This document shows positions 8,364-16,748 of a stretch of 64,000 nt of DNA, one piece after another. The stretch covers positions 992,001 to 1,056,000 of the forward strand of contig NZ_CP053845.1 of NCBI RefSeq assembly GCF_013201975.1. Direction: 5' to 3'. Under the pieces are notes generated by a model, which was not told the DNA's origin, ran no database searches, and worked only from the letters and a program-made list of their open reading frames with translations. The DNA comes from Campylobacter sp. CCUG 57310. GTDB lineage: Bacteria > Campylobacterota > Campylobacteria > Campylobacterales > Campylobacteraceae. Within the stretch, counting starts at the first letter, position 1, and each line of letters begins with the position of its first letter. Position numbers and translations under genes: made by a program.

Positions 8364-9425
8364 ATGGATAAGATAATGCTAAGCCACGGAGGTGGCGGCG
8401 AGGAGATGAATTCTCTTATAAACGATCTGATTTTTAAAATTTTTGATAATGAAATTTTAAGCTCAAGCAACGATAGCGCGATTTTAGATCCGTTAGGCTT
8501 TACAAGCGAGAATTTTTTAAAAGAGCCAAAAGAATTAAGCGGGGCTGATGATAAAAAATCTAGTAAAAAGATAGCATTTAGCACCGATAGTTTTGTCGTT
8601 ACTCCGATATTTTTTAACGGCGGAGATATCGGTAAGATAGCAGCTTGCGGGACGATAAACGATCTTGCTATGGTTGGTGCAAGAGCGAAATATCTTAGCT
8701 GCTCGCTTATCATAGAAGAGGGGCTTAGCTTAAGCGAGCTTGAGCAAATTTTAACCTCTCTTGCTATCACCGCAAAGCAAAGCGGCGCAAATGTAGTATG
8801 CGGCGATACAAAAGTAGTTCCGCGCGGTAAATGCGATAAAATTTTTATAAACACTTCAGGAATCGGCGAGATGATAGCCCAGCCTTGCGAGCTTAAAAAT
8901 TTAAGAGCCGGAGCTAAAATTTTGCTTTCAGGTGATATAGGCAGACACGGAGCGGTGATACTTGCAAGCAGAGAAGAGCTTAGTCTTGAGGGCGAGCTTA
9001 AGAGTGATTGCAAGAGTCTAGCGGGTGTTGTTGAAGCGCTTTTTGAGGCGGGAATTAGGCCTTTGTGCATGCGAGACGCTACTAGAGGAGGGCTTTGCGC
9101 TGCATTAAACGAGTGGGCGAAAGATAGCGGGCTTGATATATTTATAAAAGAAGAAAACATAAAAGTAAGCGATGAAGTAGCAGGTGTGTGCGAGCTGTTT
9201 GGATTTGAGCCTTACGAGCTTGCAAATGAAGGAACCTTTGTGCTTGCGGTTGATGAAAAAGACGAGCAAAAAGCGCTTGAAATTTTACGTAAATTTGATA
9301 CAAACGCAAACTCGATAGGAGAAATTTTAAGCTCCGATAAAGGACGAGTGATACTTCAAAACGCTTACGGCTCAAAGAGATTTTTAGAAGCTCCTAAAGG
9401 CGAGCTACTACCTAGAATCTGCTAA
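8364..9425 (+). CDS. hypE: Hydrogenase maturation protein HypE
   Basis: HypE dehydrates the carbamoyl group placed on its C-terminal cysteine by HypF to a thiocyanate, then passes cyanide to HypCD. The protein ends in PRIC, the required C-terminal cysteine. It has the AIRS/PurM-type N-terminus (MLSHGGGGEEMNSLI), the DSFVVTPIFFNGGDIG segment and RDATRGGLCAALNEWA. Its 353 residues are slightly longer than typical because of a charged insert near residues 52-72. The ATG lies behind an AGGA site. The 8199-8363 gap upstream carries three ATTTGC words (8286, 8302, 8331) but no clear promoter. Confidence 0.95.
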   Translation: MDKIMLSHGGGGEEMNSLINDLIFKIFDNEILSSSNDSAILDPLGFTSENFLKEPKELSGADDKKSSKKIAFSTDSFVVTPIFFNGGDIGKIAACGTINDLAMVGARAKYLSCSLIIEEGLSLSELEQILTSLAITAKQSGANVVCGDTKVVPRGKCDKIFINTSGIGEMIAQPCELKNLRAGAKILLSGDIGRHGAVILASREELSLEGELKSDCKSLAGVVEALFEAGIRPLCMRDATRGGLCAALNEWAKDSGLDIFIKEENIKVSDEVAGVCELFGFEPYELANEGTFVLAVDEKDEQKALEILRKFDTNANSIGEILSSDKGRVILQNAYGSKRFLEAPKGELLPRIC

Positions 9426-9439
9426 ATTTAGGATTTAAG

Positions 9440-9781
9440 ATGCATGAGTTAAGTATAGTTCAAAGCCTAGTATCTCTTTGTGAGCAAAACGCAGCTAAGC
9501 AGGGCGCAAAAGAGATCACTAAAATCGAGATAAAAGTAGGGCGCTTAAGCGGAGTGGAGCCGCACTATCTTGAAAGCGCCTTTGATGTCTATAAAAACGA
9601 AACTATTTGCGCAAACGCCGAGCTTATAATAAACCTTCAAAATGTCGTTGTAGAGTGTGCCGAGTGCGAATTTAGCGGTGAGCTTAGCGAAAACGACTTT
9701 ACCTGCCCAAATTGCCAAGGACAAAATTTAAAGGTAATTGACGGCGAAGAGATGTATCTCATGCGACTTGAGATGATATAG
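9440..9781 (+). CDS. hypA: Nickel chaperone HypA, hydrogenase maturation
   Basis: HypA is a small nickel metallochaperone that works with HypB. The nickel-binding N-terminus MHELSIV is intact (His2), and the structural zinc site is visible as CAEC (residues 73-76) and CPNC (90-93). The length of 113 residues is normal. It starts 14 bases after hypE and is the last gene of the hyp cluster. In some Epsilonproteobacteria HypA also serves urease, but no urease genes are in view. Confidence 0.95.
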   Translation: MHELSIVQSLVSLCEQNAAKQGAKEITKIEIKVGRLSGVEPHYLESAFDVYKNETICANAELIINLQNVVVECAECEFSGELSENDFTCPNCQGQNLKVIDGEEMYLMRLEMI

Positions 9782-9812
9782 CTTGGTGTGATATAAAATT
9801 AAAGGGCGATAT

Positions 9813-11804
9813 TTGATAAGACAAGAAATCAGGGATAAATTTAGCAATCTTTTAAAGACAATAACAAAAAATGACACAGATATCATAAGCAGATTAAGCA
9901 CTATGGTTGATTTTATAAGACCGAAAAATAGCGATGAGACACAGGAGTGCTTGACCGCTATTGATATGCTTGTTGAATTTTTTAATAATAAAAGCAAAGA
10001 GAGCGTTGATATCAGCAATGATATAAATTTGTTTTTTATAAAGCTGAAAATTTCTACAAATATAAGCAGCTTCGGGATCTTGTCTAAAAACGGATTTGCT
10101 TATGAGATAAAGGAGCGTTTTTATAATAAATTCCTGCCAAGTCCTCCTGATAACGGCGAACTTAGGCATGTGTTTGCCACTTTGTTCAATAAAAAAGACG
10201 ACTATATCTGGGTGCAAAAGATAGATGATGAAATTTGGGAAAGGTTTTTTGCGGCTCTGTTTTCAAATTCCATTCACATACATCAGGTTAAAATTCACTT
10301 TTTTCACGAGCTTTTGTATGCCACGGAGATGATGTCCGTATGGATAGCCGCGCAAGAATTTGACGATAGCTTCGTAAGGCTTGATAAAACTCTTTTAAAT
10401 AGAGATTCTGCGTTTATAGCGCTTCAAAGAGATATAAGCAAATTTGTTCATAAAAATCAAAAAGACCGCCTTGATATACACTCTACGACTCTTGATATTA
10501 AGCACTTAGAAGTGCTTTTTAATCAATGCGAAAGACAGATAGCTGATCTTAAGAAAAAATCCGTAAGCCTTGGTATATCGCTTCACGGAGCTTATAAGCT
10601 GGAGCGCTTAAAGCAGATATTAACAAGGATAAGAGATGCGATAGAGCTTATTAAAAAATTTGATACCAAAGAGGCTCACCTTACTCTTGTGCGACTTTTT
10701 AAAGAGGCCGTTAGAAAAAACGCTACTAAAAATTCTCTCACCGAAGCTTACAAACAAAGCAGTCGTATCATCGCTAAAAGCATCACAAACAACATAGGCG
10801 AGCACGGAGAACACTATATCGCAGATAGCGTAAAAGAGTATATAAAGATGTTTTTAACTTCCGCAGGCGCAGGTATCATTATAGCTTTTATGGCACTTTT
10901 GAAGATCAAGATCGTGCAAGCTGACTTTTTGATAGGCACACAAACTATTCTTTCAAGCTTAAATTACGGCTTGGGATTTGTTTTTATCCATCTTATCGGA
11001 TTTACCGTAGCAACCAAGCAGCCTGCTATGACAGCATCAACCTTTGCGCAAGAGGTTGAAAGAGATGAAGATAACAAAGCAAATCAAAATAGGCTTATAG
11101 AGCTTATATTTAAGGTTGCAAGATCTCAGTTTGCCTCGGTAATGGGTAATGTCACTTTAGCTCTTTTGATCTCTTTTGCTATAAGCTGCTTTGTGATAAA
11201 CAGAGGCGGTGTAATTTTAAATAGCGATGAAGCGGGATATTATCTTAAGAATTTAGAGCCTCTGGCGCCGCTTTTATACGCCGGCATAGCCGGAATTTGG
11301 CTGTTTTGCTCGGGGCTTATCGCAGGATATTTTGATAATAGAGCCGATTGTCTGCAGCTAAAGCAGAGGTATTTTCATCATCCTTTATTTAAGAAGTTGT
11401 TTAAAGAAAACGCCAGAGAGAAAATTTCTTACTATTTGCACGACCATCACGGAGCTATTATGGGAAATTTCATCTTTGGCATACTTCTTGGCATTACGCC
11501 GTTTGTCGGGTATTTGATTAATCTGCCTTTGGATATCGCTCACGTGGCATTTTCAAGCGCATATTTGGGATACTCATCTACACATTTAGGAATTTCTACT
11601 TATGAGTTTTTATACTATCTATGCTGCGTTTTATCAATAGGGCTTGTTAATCTAGTCGTTAGCTTCGTAATCGCTTTAAAAGTATCCCTTGTATCAAGAG
11701 ATACTTATATAGGCAACTTTTTTAGCTTTGCAAAGAAGCTGTTTTTAGAAATTTTAAAGCAACCTCACAGGCTTATTTTGCCGTTTAAGGACAAGGATAA
11801 GTAA
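9813..11804 (+). CDS. Gcr-family membrane protein (annotated as site-specific recombinase)
   Basis: A 663-residue protein of the family that databases call site-specific recombinase (Pfam SpecificRecomb, Neisseria gcr-like). The first half is soluble and helical. The second half (about 345-650) has around seven hydrophobic segments, for example AGAGIIIAFMALLK and LALLISFAISCFV. I see no serine- or tyrosine-recombinase catalytic pattern, so the name is probably a misnomer and the protein is better treated as a membrane protein of unknown function. The start is TTG at 9813 with AAAGGG just upstream. It lies 31 bases behind hypA and may be read through from it. Confidence 0.8.
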   Translation: MIRQEIRDKFSNLLKTITKNDTDIISRLSTMVDFIRPKNSDETQECLTAIDMLVEFFNNKSKESVDISNDINLFFIKLKISTNISSFGILSKNGFAYEIKERFYNKFLPSPPDNGELRHVFATLFNKKDDYIWVQKIDDEIWERFFAALFSNSIHIHQVKIHFFHELLYATEMMSVWIAAQEFDDSFVRLDKTLLNRDSAFIALQRDISKFVHKNQKDRLDIHSTTLDIKHLEVLFNQCERQIADLKKKSVSLGISLHGAYKLERLKQILTRIRDAIELIKKFDTKEAHLTLVRLFKEAVRKNATKNSLTEAYKQSSRIIAKSITNNIGEHGEHYIADSVKEYIKMFLTSAGAGIIIAFMALLKIKIVQADFLIGTQTILSSLNYGLGFVFIHLIGFTVATKQPAMTASTFAQEVERDEDNKANQNRLIELIFKVARSQFASVMGNVTLALLISFAISCFVINRGGVILNSDEAGYYLKNLEPLAPLLYAGIAGIWLFCSGLIAGYFDNRADCLQLKQRYFHHPLFKKLFKENAREKISYYLHDHHGAIMGNFIFGILLGITPFVGYLINLPLDIAHVAFSSAYLGYSSTHLGISTYEFLYYLCCVLSIGLVNLVVSFVIALKVSLVSRDTYIGNFFSFAKKLFLEILKQPHRLILPFKDKDK

Positions 11805-11808
11805 AAAT

Positions 11809-11839
11809 AAATTTGCCAAGAGCGTTACTTGGCAAATTT
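11809..11839. terminator. Bidirectional terminator between convergent genes
   Basis: A 12-bp perfect stem, AAATTTGCCAAG (11809-11820) and CTTGGCAAATTT (11828-11839), with a seven-base loop lies between the converging ends of the Gcr-like gene (+) and the lipoprotein gene (-). A-rich flanks on the left and T-rich flanks on the right suit termination in both directions. Confidence 0.75.
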
Positions 11840-11855
11840 TAATTTGTGGTTAATT

Positions 11856-12338
11856 TTACTTAGAAGGTGCTATTAGGTTTCCTCTTAAAGCTATATCACA
11901 ACCGCTAATGGTGCTAAAATTATGCCCGATACTTTTTATTTCGCCTACTACTTGATATGTGTTTCCTTTTTTAAGTTTTGCGAGCTCATCGTTGTCATAA
12001 TTTGTGATATAAGTGATAGAGTCTTTGCCTGATTCAAGTCTTGTTCCTCCTTGAGTGATTTGCGTTAGCTTACCCTTTAAGCGGACATTTTTATAAAGAT
12101 ACTCTTTGTTTGCCGCCACTTCGTTTTCTTTCCATGCTTTGCAAATTTTACTTGTGGTTAAGTCTATCACTTCTTTTGAAAGGGCATCATCAGATGAAGA
12201 GGTTTGCCCTACTTGACTTATCGACTCTCTTACTTTTTTACTGGTTTCAAGTATGTTATTGCTAGCTTCTTGCATACTGCAACCGGCAAAAGAAAAAGCC
12301 GCTATCGCCATTAAAGGGTATTTATAAAAGCTTCTCAT
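11856..12338 (-). CDS. Small lipoprotein with OB-fold-like domain
   Basis: A 160-residue protein when started at the ATG at 12338, which has an AAGGAT ribosome site. A longer open frame to 12413 lacks a sensible signal peptide. The N-terminus is a lipoprotein signal (KYPLMAIAAFSFAGC, lipobox FAGC). A helical stretch and then a C-terminal domain follow (about 75-155), with VRLKGKLTQI and NTYQVVGEIKSIG, resembling the tRNA_anti-like OB fold found in small envelope proteins. It is probably anchored in a membrane facing the periplasm. The function is unknown. It lies downstream of the TauE gene on the same strand, after a 119-bp AT-rich gap. Confidence 0.75.
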   Translation of the reverse strand: MRSFYKYPLMAIAAFSFAGCSMQEASNNILETSKKVRESISQVGQTSSSDDALSKEVIDLTTSKICKAWKENEVAANKEYLYKNVRLKGKLTQITQGGTRLESGKDSITYITNYDNDELAKLKKGNTYQVVGEIKSIGHNFSTISGCDIALRGNLIAPSK

Positions 12339-12457
12339 AAAATTTATCCTTTTAAATGAATTTTGATTAATTTTATTATAAATCTCTTTAAATATCGTAT
12401 AATTTTTTACCAATTTATAATACTCAAATAGCGATTATACATAAAATTATATGTATT

Positions 12458-13237
12458 TTATAAAACTCCACTCATCATCAAAGTAGCTATTATCACAAGA
12501 AGTAAAGATATCAGAAATTTTATCTTTTCTATAGTTACTTTTTTGATAAGCTTGGCACCTACAAAAGAGCCCATAAAAGCACAAAGTGTAGCGGTAAGAA
12601 CTAGAGACAAATTTGCATTTATGGCTTGAGTATGGAAATTTAGCCCATAAACGATAAGGCGAGATATATCAACCATAATGGCTATAAAAACGCCTGTCGC
12701 TATAAATTCGCTCTTGCTCATACCGCACTTTATCAAAAACATACTTCTAAAAGCGCCTTGGTGTCCTGAGAGCCCGCCAAAAAATCCGCTTAAAGCTCCG
12801 CCTAACGGCAGAAATTTAGGCTCAAATTTCATCTGTTTAAATTTAGGCGAAATTTCAACTATCACAAAGAGCAGTATGAGCGTGCCTATGATAAATTTTA
12901 TGCTTTCAACTTCCATCTGTTTGCTAAAAATTTCATAGCTAAAAAGAGTATGCGCCGAGCTTAAAAGATTAAGACAAAAAGCTCCTATAAAAGCAAAAAT
13001 CATTGCAGGAATTCCAAATTTGATTAAAATATTTTTATTAAATTCTCCCGCAAAGAGCGCGCCTTTAAAGATATTGTTTGCAAAATGCACCGTCGCAGTG
13101 ATCGCAATAGCTACATCAACAGGAAAAAATATCGCCATAACGGGCATAAGAAGCGTACCAAGTCCAAAGCCCGAAAATAGCGTAAGCAGGGCGGATGAAA
13201 GCGCGGCAAGGCTAATCGTAACGATCTCTAAACCCAT
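12458..13237 (-). CDS. TauE/SafE-family membrane exporter
   Basis: A 259-residue protein with about eight hydrophobic segments arranged as two halves, the layout of the TauE/SafE (DUF81) family of sulfite or organosulfur-anion exporters. Family features include GFGLGTLLMPV near residue 23 and LPLGGALSGFFGGLSGHQGA near 150, a Gly-rich repeat typical of the second half. The substrate cannot be told from sequence. It is 12 bases behind the large AsmA-like gene on the minus strand, so the two are probably co-transcribed. Confidence 0.88.
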   Translation of the reverse strand: MGLEIVTISLAALSSALLTLFSGFGLGTLLMPVMAIFFPVDVAIAITATVHFANNIFKGALFAGEFNKNILIKFGIPAMIFAFIGAFCLNLLSSAHTLFSYEIFSKQMEVESIKFIIGTLILLFVIVEISPKFKQMKFEPKFLPLGGALSGFFGGLSGHQGAFRSMFLIKCGMSKSEFIATGVFIAIMVDISRLIVYGLNFHTQAINANLSLVLTATLCAFMGSFVGAKLIKKVTIEKIKFLISLLLVIIATLMMSGVL

Positions 13238-13249
13238 CTTTTGCCTTGA

Positions 13250-15796
13250 TTATTCAAATATTAAAAACGGAGCCTCAAGCACGTTTTTGATGATATTAAA
13301 CGGCGACATAAGCGTATCTGCAAGCACTTGAGTGGAGTATTTTGGATCATCAAGCGTTCCTCGCACCTTTATGACCGTAGATATGCTTCTATCCTTGCCT
13401 AGGATGATTTGATTTATGATAGGGATTGAGCCGATTATGGAGCTTGCGTCTTTTAAAAGCTTTAATTCCAAGTCTATATCGATATTTTTAGTAGCCAAGT
13501 CTATAGTGCCGCGACCTGCTATATCGGCACTTGAGCTTTCCAGATCAATCGCTACGAACTCTATCAAATTTCCTTTTTTTTGGAATAAAATTTTGCCGAA
13601 TTTGATAGGAAATCCCTTTTCCGTAAAGTCCGGTGTCTTAAAGATAATCAGCGACGGAACCGAATTTAAGAAGGTTAAAAGCCTGTTGTAAAATGTATAG
13701 TCGCTTAAATTTGCGCCGTGCAATCTTACTTCACCTTTAAAGTTATCTGTGCTTGTTCCTAAAATTCTAAGTTTGAAATTTCCTTTTTCAAAGCTGTTTT
13801 TGCCTATTAGAGAATTTACAAATTCTCCGCTAATATCATTTGCGGACATATCGAATTTATCAGCCGTTTTACTAAGGCTTAAAGTGCCGCTGGAAGGCTT
13901 TGCTTCAAGCTTCAGGCTATTTTTATCCACGCTTCCGTTATAGCTTAAAAAATCCATCGTTCTATTTATATCATATATCATAATTGATGATTTTATACCG
14001 CTAAATTCGATATTTATATCCTTGCTTTGATTGCTATCATCGCTCTTAAGCTCAAAATCCAAATCCTTGATATCCACAAAAGTCTTGCCGTCTTTTACTC
14101 TGAATTTAAGCCGGTCCGTAGCGCTCTTGCCCGATATTAAATTCTTTGAAATTTTGATATCAAAGCTGTCGCTGTCATAGTCACTTCCGTCTTTTTCAAC
14201 TAAAGGAAGGCTAAATTTAGCATCTTTTAAACTCAAATCTATATTTTCAAAATCCTTTGTAACAAGCGTGAAATTCGCGTCCTTTATGCCTATATCCTTA
14301 AGCAGAGGGGAGTGGTTGATGACATCTTTTAGGTTGTTTATGGTTATCTTGTTTTCATTGCCAAACACCAAATTTACTTTAGGATTTTCTATATCAAGAG
14401 TTACATCTTTTTTGCTAAAATCAAGCTTAGCTTTTAACGGCAAATCAGCGAATTTGGCTATTTCGTTACCGTCTATATTTAGATCAAATTTCTTTACATT
14501 GCCGCTTATATCGGCATTTTGCTTAGCTATATCCACATCTACTTTTATATCCGCGTTAAAAAAGTCCATTCCGCTATCAGTGGCATTTACTAAAACCTTA
14601 TCGTTTGATATATTTATGTCGGCATTTTTTACGTTAAATTTCGCTCCTGCGATATCCACGACACTATCTTTGGCGTTAAATTTGCCATCTATCTTCATAT
14701 CAAGCTTATCAAAATTCAGATCAAGCTTGAGTCTTCCCTCCGCCTTACCGCTTTTTTGCTCGATAGGTATATCTATATGATACGCTTTTAGGATGGAATT
14801 TACCTGCTTATCAAATGCCGCACTTGCCTTTAGATCAAGCAGCAGTCCCGCACCCTTTTCGTCAAAAATTTTATAAATTTCAAGGCTTGTGCCGTTTAAA
14901 TTTTTACCCTGCCATTTTGGATTTTTAAGGCTAAATTTCAGAGTTTCGTTTTTAAGCTCAACTTTTACTTCTTCTACCGTAGCAGGTGGGAGTTTGGCGT
15001 CAAATTTGGCTTTTACGTTTTTAGAAACACCGTTTGCCTTAAGCTCTTTTAAGTAAAAATTCTCGGTTTTTAGGTCAAATTTACCGCTTAAATCCTGCAC
15101 GAAGTAATTATCCGCAGTCACATATCCGTATATCCAGTTTTTCACGTCTTTATTAAGCTCAAGCTTTGCGCCAAGTTCATCCATGAAGCCCTTTAGACTG
15201 CTTGCGTTTATATCGCTTATAGTGTAGTTTAGCATCTCATCTTTAAGTTTTATGTTTGCTTTGCCGTTTAGCTCGTGGCTTGAAAATGTACCGTTAAAAT
15301 CATAAATATTGTTTTTTATATCCGCGTTTGCATTGCCTGTTAGATTTACATTAAAGTCTTTAAAAGCAAGCCAATAAACATCGATATTAAGTCCGTTTGG
15401 TTGAGGAGTAAATGTCGTATCAAGCGTTAGATAAGCCGTATCGATGTGAAATGCGTTTTCAAAAAACAGTATCGTAAATTCGTTGTTATCGAGTTTAATC
15501 CTCTCAAGCAATACCTCTTTAAAGAGCATGTCTATCCAGCCTATATTATCCGTTACTCTAAGCAAGCTATCGTTTGAGCTATCTTCTTTGCTGGTCTTTG
15601 GAATTTCTATATTTCTAGCTCTTAGAATTAGTTTTTTATCAAGTTTTATATATAATTGTTCGGCTTTAAATTCGCCAAGATCAATTTTTTCTACGTTAAT
15701 TCCATGCTTTAACGTAGCTATAAGGATGGTTAAAAATATGATGATGAAGGCTAAAATATGCCAAATTTTTTTCATAATATGCGAGATAATATTCAT
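13250..15796 (-). CDS. Large AsmA/YhdP-like (DUF3971) envelope protein
   Basis: An 848-residue protein with one N-terminal membrane anchor (about 8-28, IWHILAFIIIFLTILIATL) and a long extracytoplasmic body of repeated beta-rich stretches. The C-terminal segment (ADIAGRGTIDLATKNIDIDLELK, here described, positions about 755-780) is the AsmA/YhdP pattern. YhdP, TamB and AsmA proteins in other bacteria form bridges for phospholipid transport to the outer membrane; a like role here is inferred. The ATG at 15796 has AGGGA seven bases upstream; ATG 15775 is an alternative. Its 5' end overlaps mltG on the opposite strand. Confidence 0.8.
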   Translation of the reverse strand: MNIISHIMKKIWHILAFIIIFLTILIATLKHGINVEKIDLGEFKAEQLYIKLDKKLILRARNIEIPKTSKEDSSNDSLLRVTDNIGWIDMLFKEVLLERIKLDNNEFTILFFENAFHIDTAYLTLDTTFTPQPNGLNIDVYWLAFKDFNVNLTGNANADIKNNIYDFNGTFSSHELNGKANIKLKDEMLNYTISDINASSLKGFMDELGAKLELNKDVKNWIYGYVTADNYFVQDLSGKFDLKTENFYLKELKANGVSKNVKAKFDAKLPPATVEEVKVELKNETLKFSLKNPKWQGKNLNGTSLEIYKIFDEKGAGLLLDLKASAAFDKQVNSILKAYHIDIPIEQKSGKAEGRLKLDLNFDKLDMKIDGKFNAKDSVVDIAGAKFNVKNADINISNDKVLVNATDSGMDFFNADIKVDVDIAKQNADISGNVKKFDLNIDGNEIAKFADLPLKAKLDFSKKDVTLDIENPKVNLVFGNENKITINNLKDVINHSPLLKDIGIKDANFTLVTKDFENIDLSLKDAKFSLPLVEKDGSDYDSDSFDIKISKNLISGKSATDRLKFRVKDGKTFVDIKDLDFELKSDDSNQSKDINIEFSGIKSSIMIYDINRTMDFLSYNGSVDKNSLKLEAKPSSGTLSLSKTADKFDMSANDISGEFVNSLIGKNSFEKGNFKLRILGTSTDNFKGEVRLHGANLSDYTFYNRLLTFLNSVPSLIIFKTPDFTEKGFPIKFGKILFQKKGNLIEFVAIDLESSSADIAGRGTIDLATKNIDIDLELKLLKDASSIIGSIPIINQIILGKDRSISTVIKVRGTLDDPKYSTQVLADTLMSPFNIIKNVLEAPFLIFE

Positions 15797-16688
15797 TTTT
15801 TCCCTAAGTTTTCTTCTCTATCTTGCAAGACCCGTTGCAACAAGCGAGGTTATTTTCTTGCCAAAAGGCAGTGTAGGCGAAATTATAACATATCTAAAGT
15901 CTAAAAATTTTAACATAACAGCGCTGGATAAGCATATCTTAGCCTATATAGGACATCCTCAATCAGGCTGGATAGACGTGGGAGAGGGCAAGCTTGCCAA
16001 ATTTGATTTTTTACACAAGCTAACCACCGCAAAAGCCGCTATGAGCGAGATTACTTTGATACCGGGCGAAACTACGGCTATATTTTTAAAAGATCTTGCC
16101 GTAAAGCTAAATTTAAACGAGCGAATTTTAAATGAGATTTATAGCTCGTCAGCTCCTATTGCCGACGGGTTTTTAGTGCCTGAAACGTATAAAATTCCTA
16201 TCGGCATAAATGAAAATCAGCTTATCGAGTATCTTTTAAGAGAGTCTAAGGCGTCTCATGAAAATCTCTCTAAAAAGCTTTTAGGCGCATATGACGAGCA
16301 AAAATGGCAAGAAATTTTAATCACCGCTTCGGTTATCCAAAAAGAAGCAGCCGATGAGAGCGAAATGCCTCTTGTAAGCTCTGTTATCCAAAACCGCCTT
16401 AAAAAAGGCATGAAGCTACAAATGGACGGGACTTTAAACTACGGGCTTTTTTCACACGAAACAGTAACTCCAAAGCGTATCAGAGAGGATAAGAGCAAAT
16501 TTAACACCTATTTGCACGAGGGGCTTCCACCAAGCCCAATTTGCACGGTTTCAACAGCCGCGATAAAAGCCGCGATAAATCCTGAAAATTCGGAGTATCT
16601 ATACTTCGTGCGCGACAAAAAGACGATGAAGCATAAATTTAGCAAAACTTACGCCGAACACAACGAGCATATAAAATCCCAAAAGTGA
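15744..16688 (+). CDS. mltG: Endolytic murein transglycosylase MltG
   Basis: MltG cleaves nascent peptidoglycan strands at the inner-membrane surface and sets glycan length. An N-terminal membrane segment (ICQIFFIICEIIFIFSLSFL) precedes a YceG domain. The catalytic region reads ASVIQKEAADESEMPLVSSV, including the conserved Glu, and later motifs are MQMDGTLNYG-like and GLPPSPICTVS. It is 314 residues from the last of the clustered ATGs (15726, 15738, 15741, 15744); the exact start is uncertain. Because no later ATG, GTG or TTG precedes the membrane segment, the gene must begin within the antisense AsmA-like gene. Confidence 0.92.
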   Translation: MKAKICQIFFIICEIIFIFSLSFLLYLARPVATSEVIFLPKGSVGEIITYLKSKNFNITALDKHILAYIGHPQSGWIDVGEGKLAKFDFLHKLTTAKAAMSEITLIPGETTAIFLKDLAVKLNLNERILNEIYSSSAPIADGFLVPETYKIPIGINENQLIEYLLRESKASHENLSKKLLGAYDEQKWQEILITASVIQKEAADESEMPLVSSVIQNRLKKGMKLQMDGTLNYGLFSHETVTPKRIREDKSKFNTYLHEGLPPSPICTVSTAAIKAAINPENSEYLYFVRDKKTMKHKFSKTYAEHNEHIKSQK

Positions 16689-16720
16689 ATTTATGCCGAA
16701 ATTTACGTTAAATTTGCTAA

Positions 16721-16726
16721 TATAAT
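16721..16726 (+). promoter_or_regulatory. Probable -10 box of the icd-mdh-sucCD operon
   Basis: TATAAT lies 23 bases before the icd ATG in the 60-bp mltG-icd spacer, followed by AAAGG (16738-16742). No strong -35 is seen. This would be the main promoter of the TCA-cycle operon. Confidence 0.55.
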
Positions 16727-16748
16727 CCAAAATTTATAAAGGCTAAAT

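Noticed and set aside
8351-9160. 269-codon open frame antisense to hypE
   Set aside because: It lies wholly opposite a textbook hypE, has low-complexity Ser/Pro/Leu content and no ribosome site; a mirror of the GAG/CTT-rich coding strand.
9813-11804. Mobile element on the basis of a recombinase-type family name
   Set aside because: No inverted or direct terminal repeats, no recombinase motif and clear membrane segments.
14268-14780. 170-codon + strand open frame inside the AsmA-like gene
   Set aside because: Antisense shadow with Ser/Phe/Leu-rich sequence and no family resemblance; neighbouring shadows at 13416-13943 are of the same kind.
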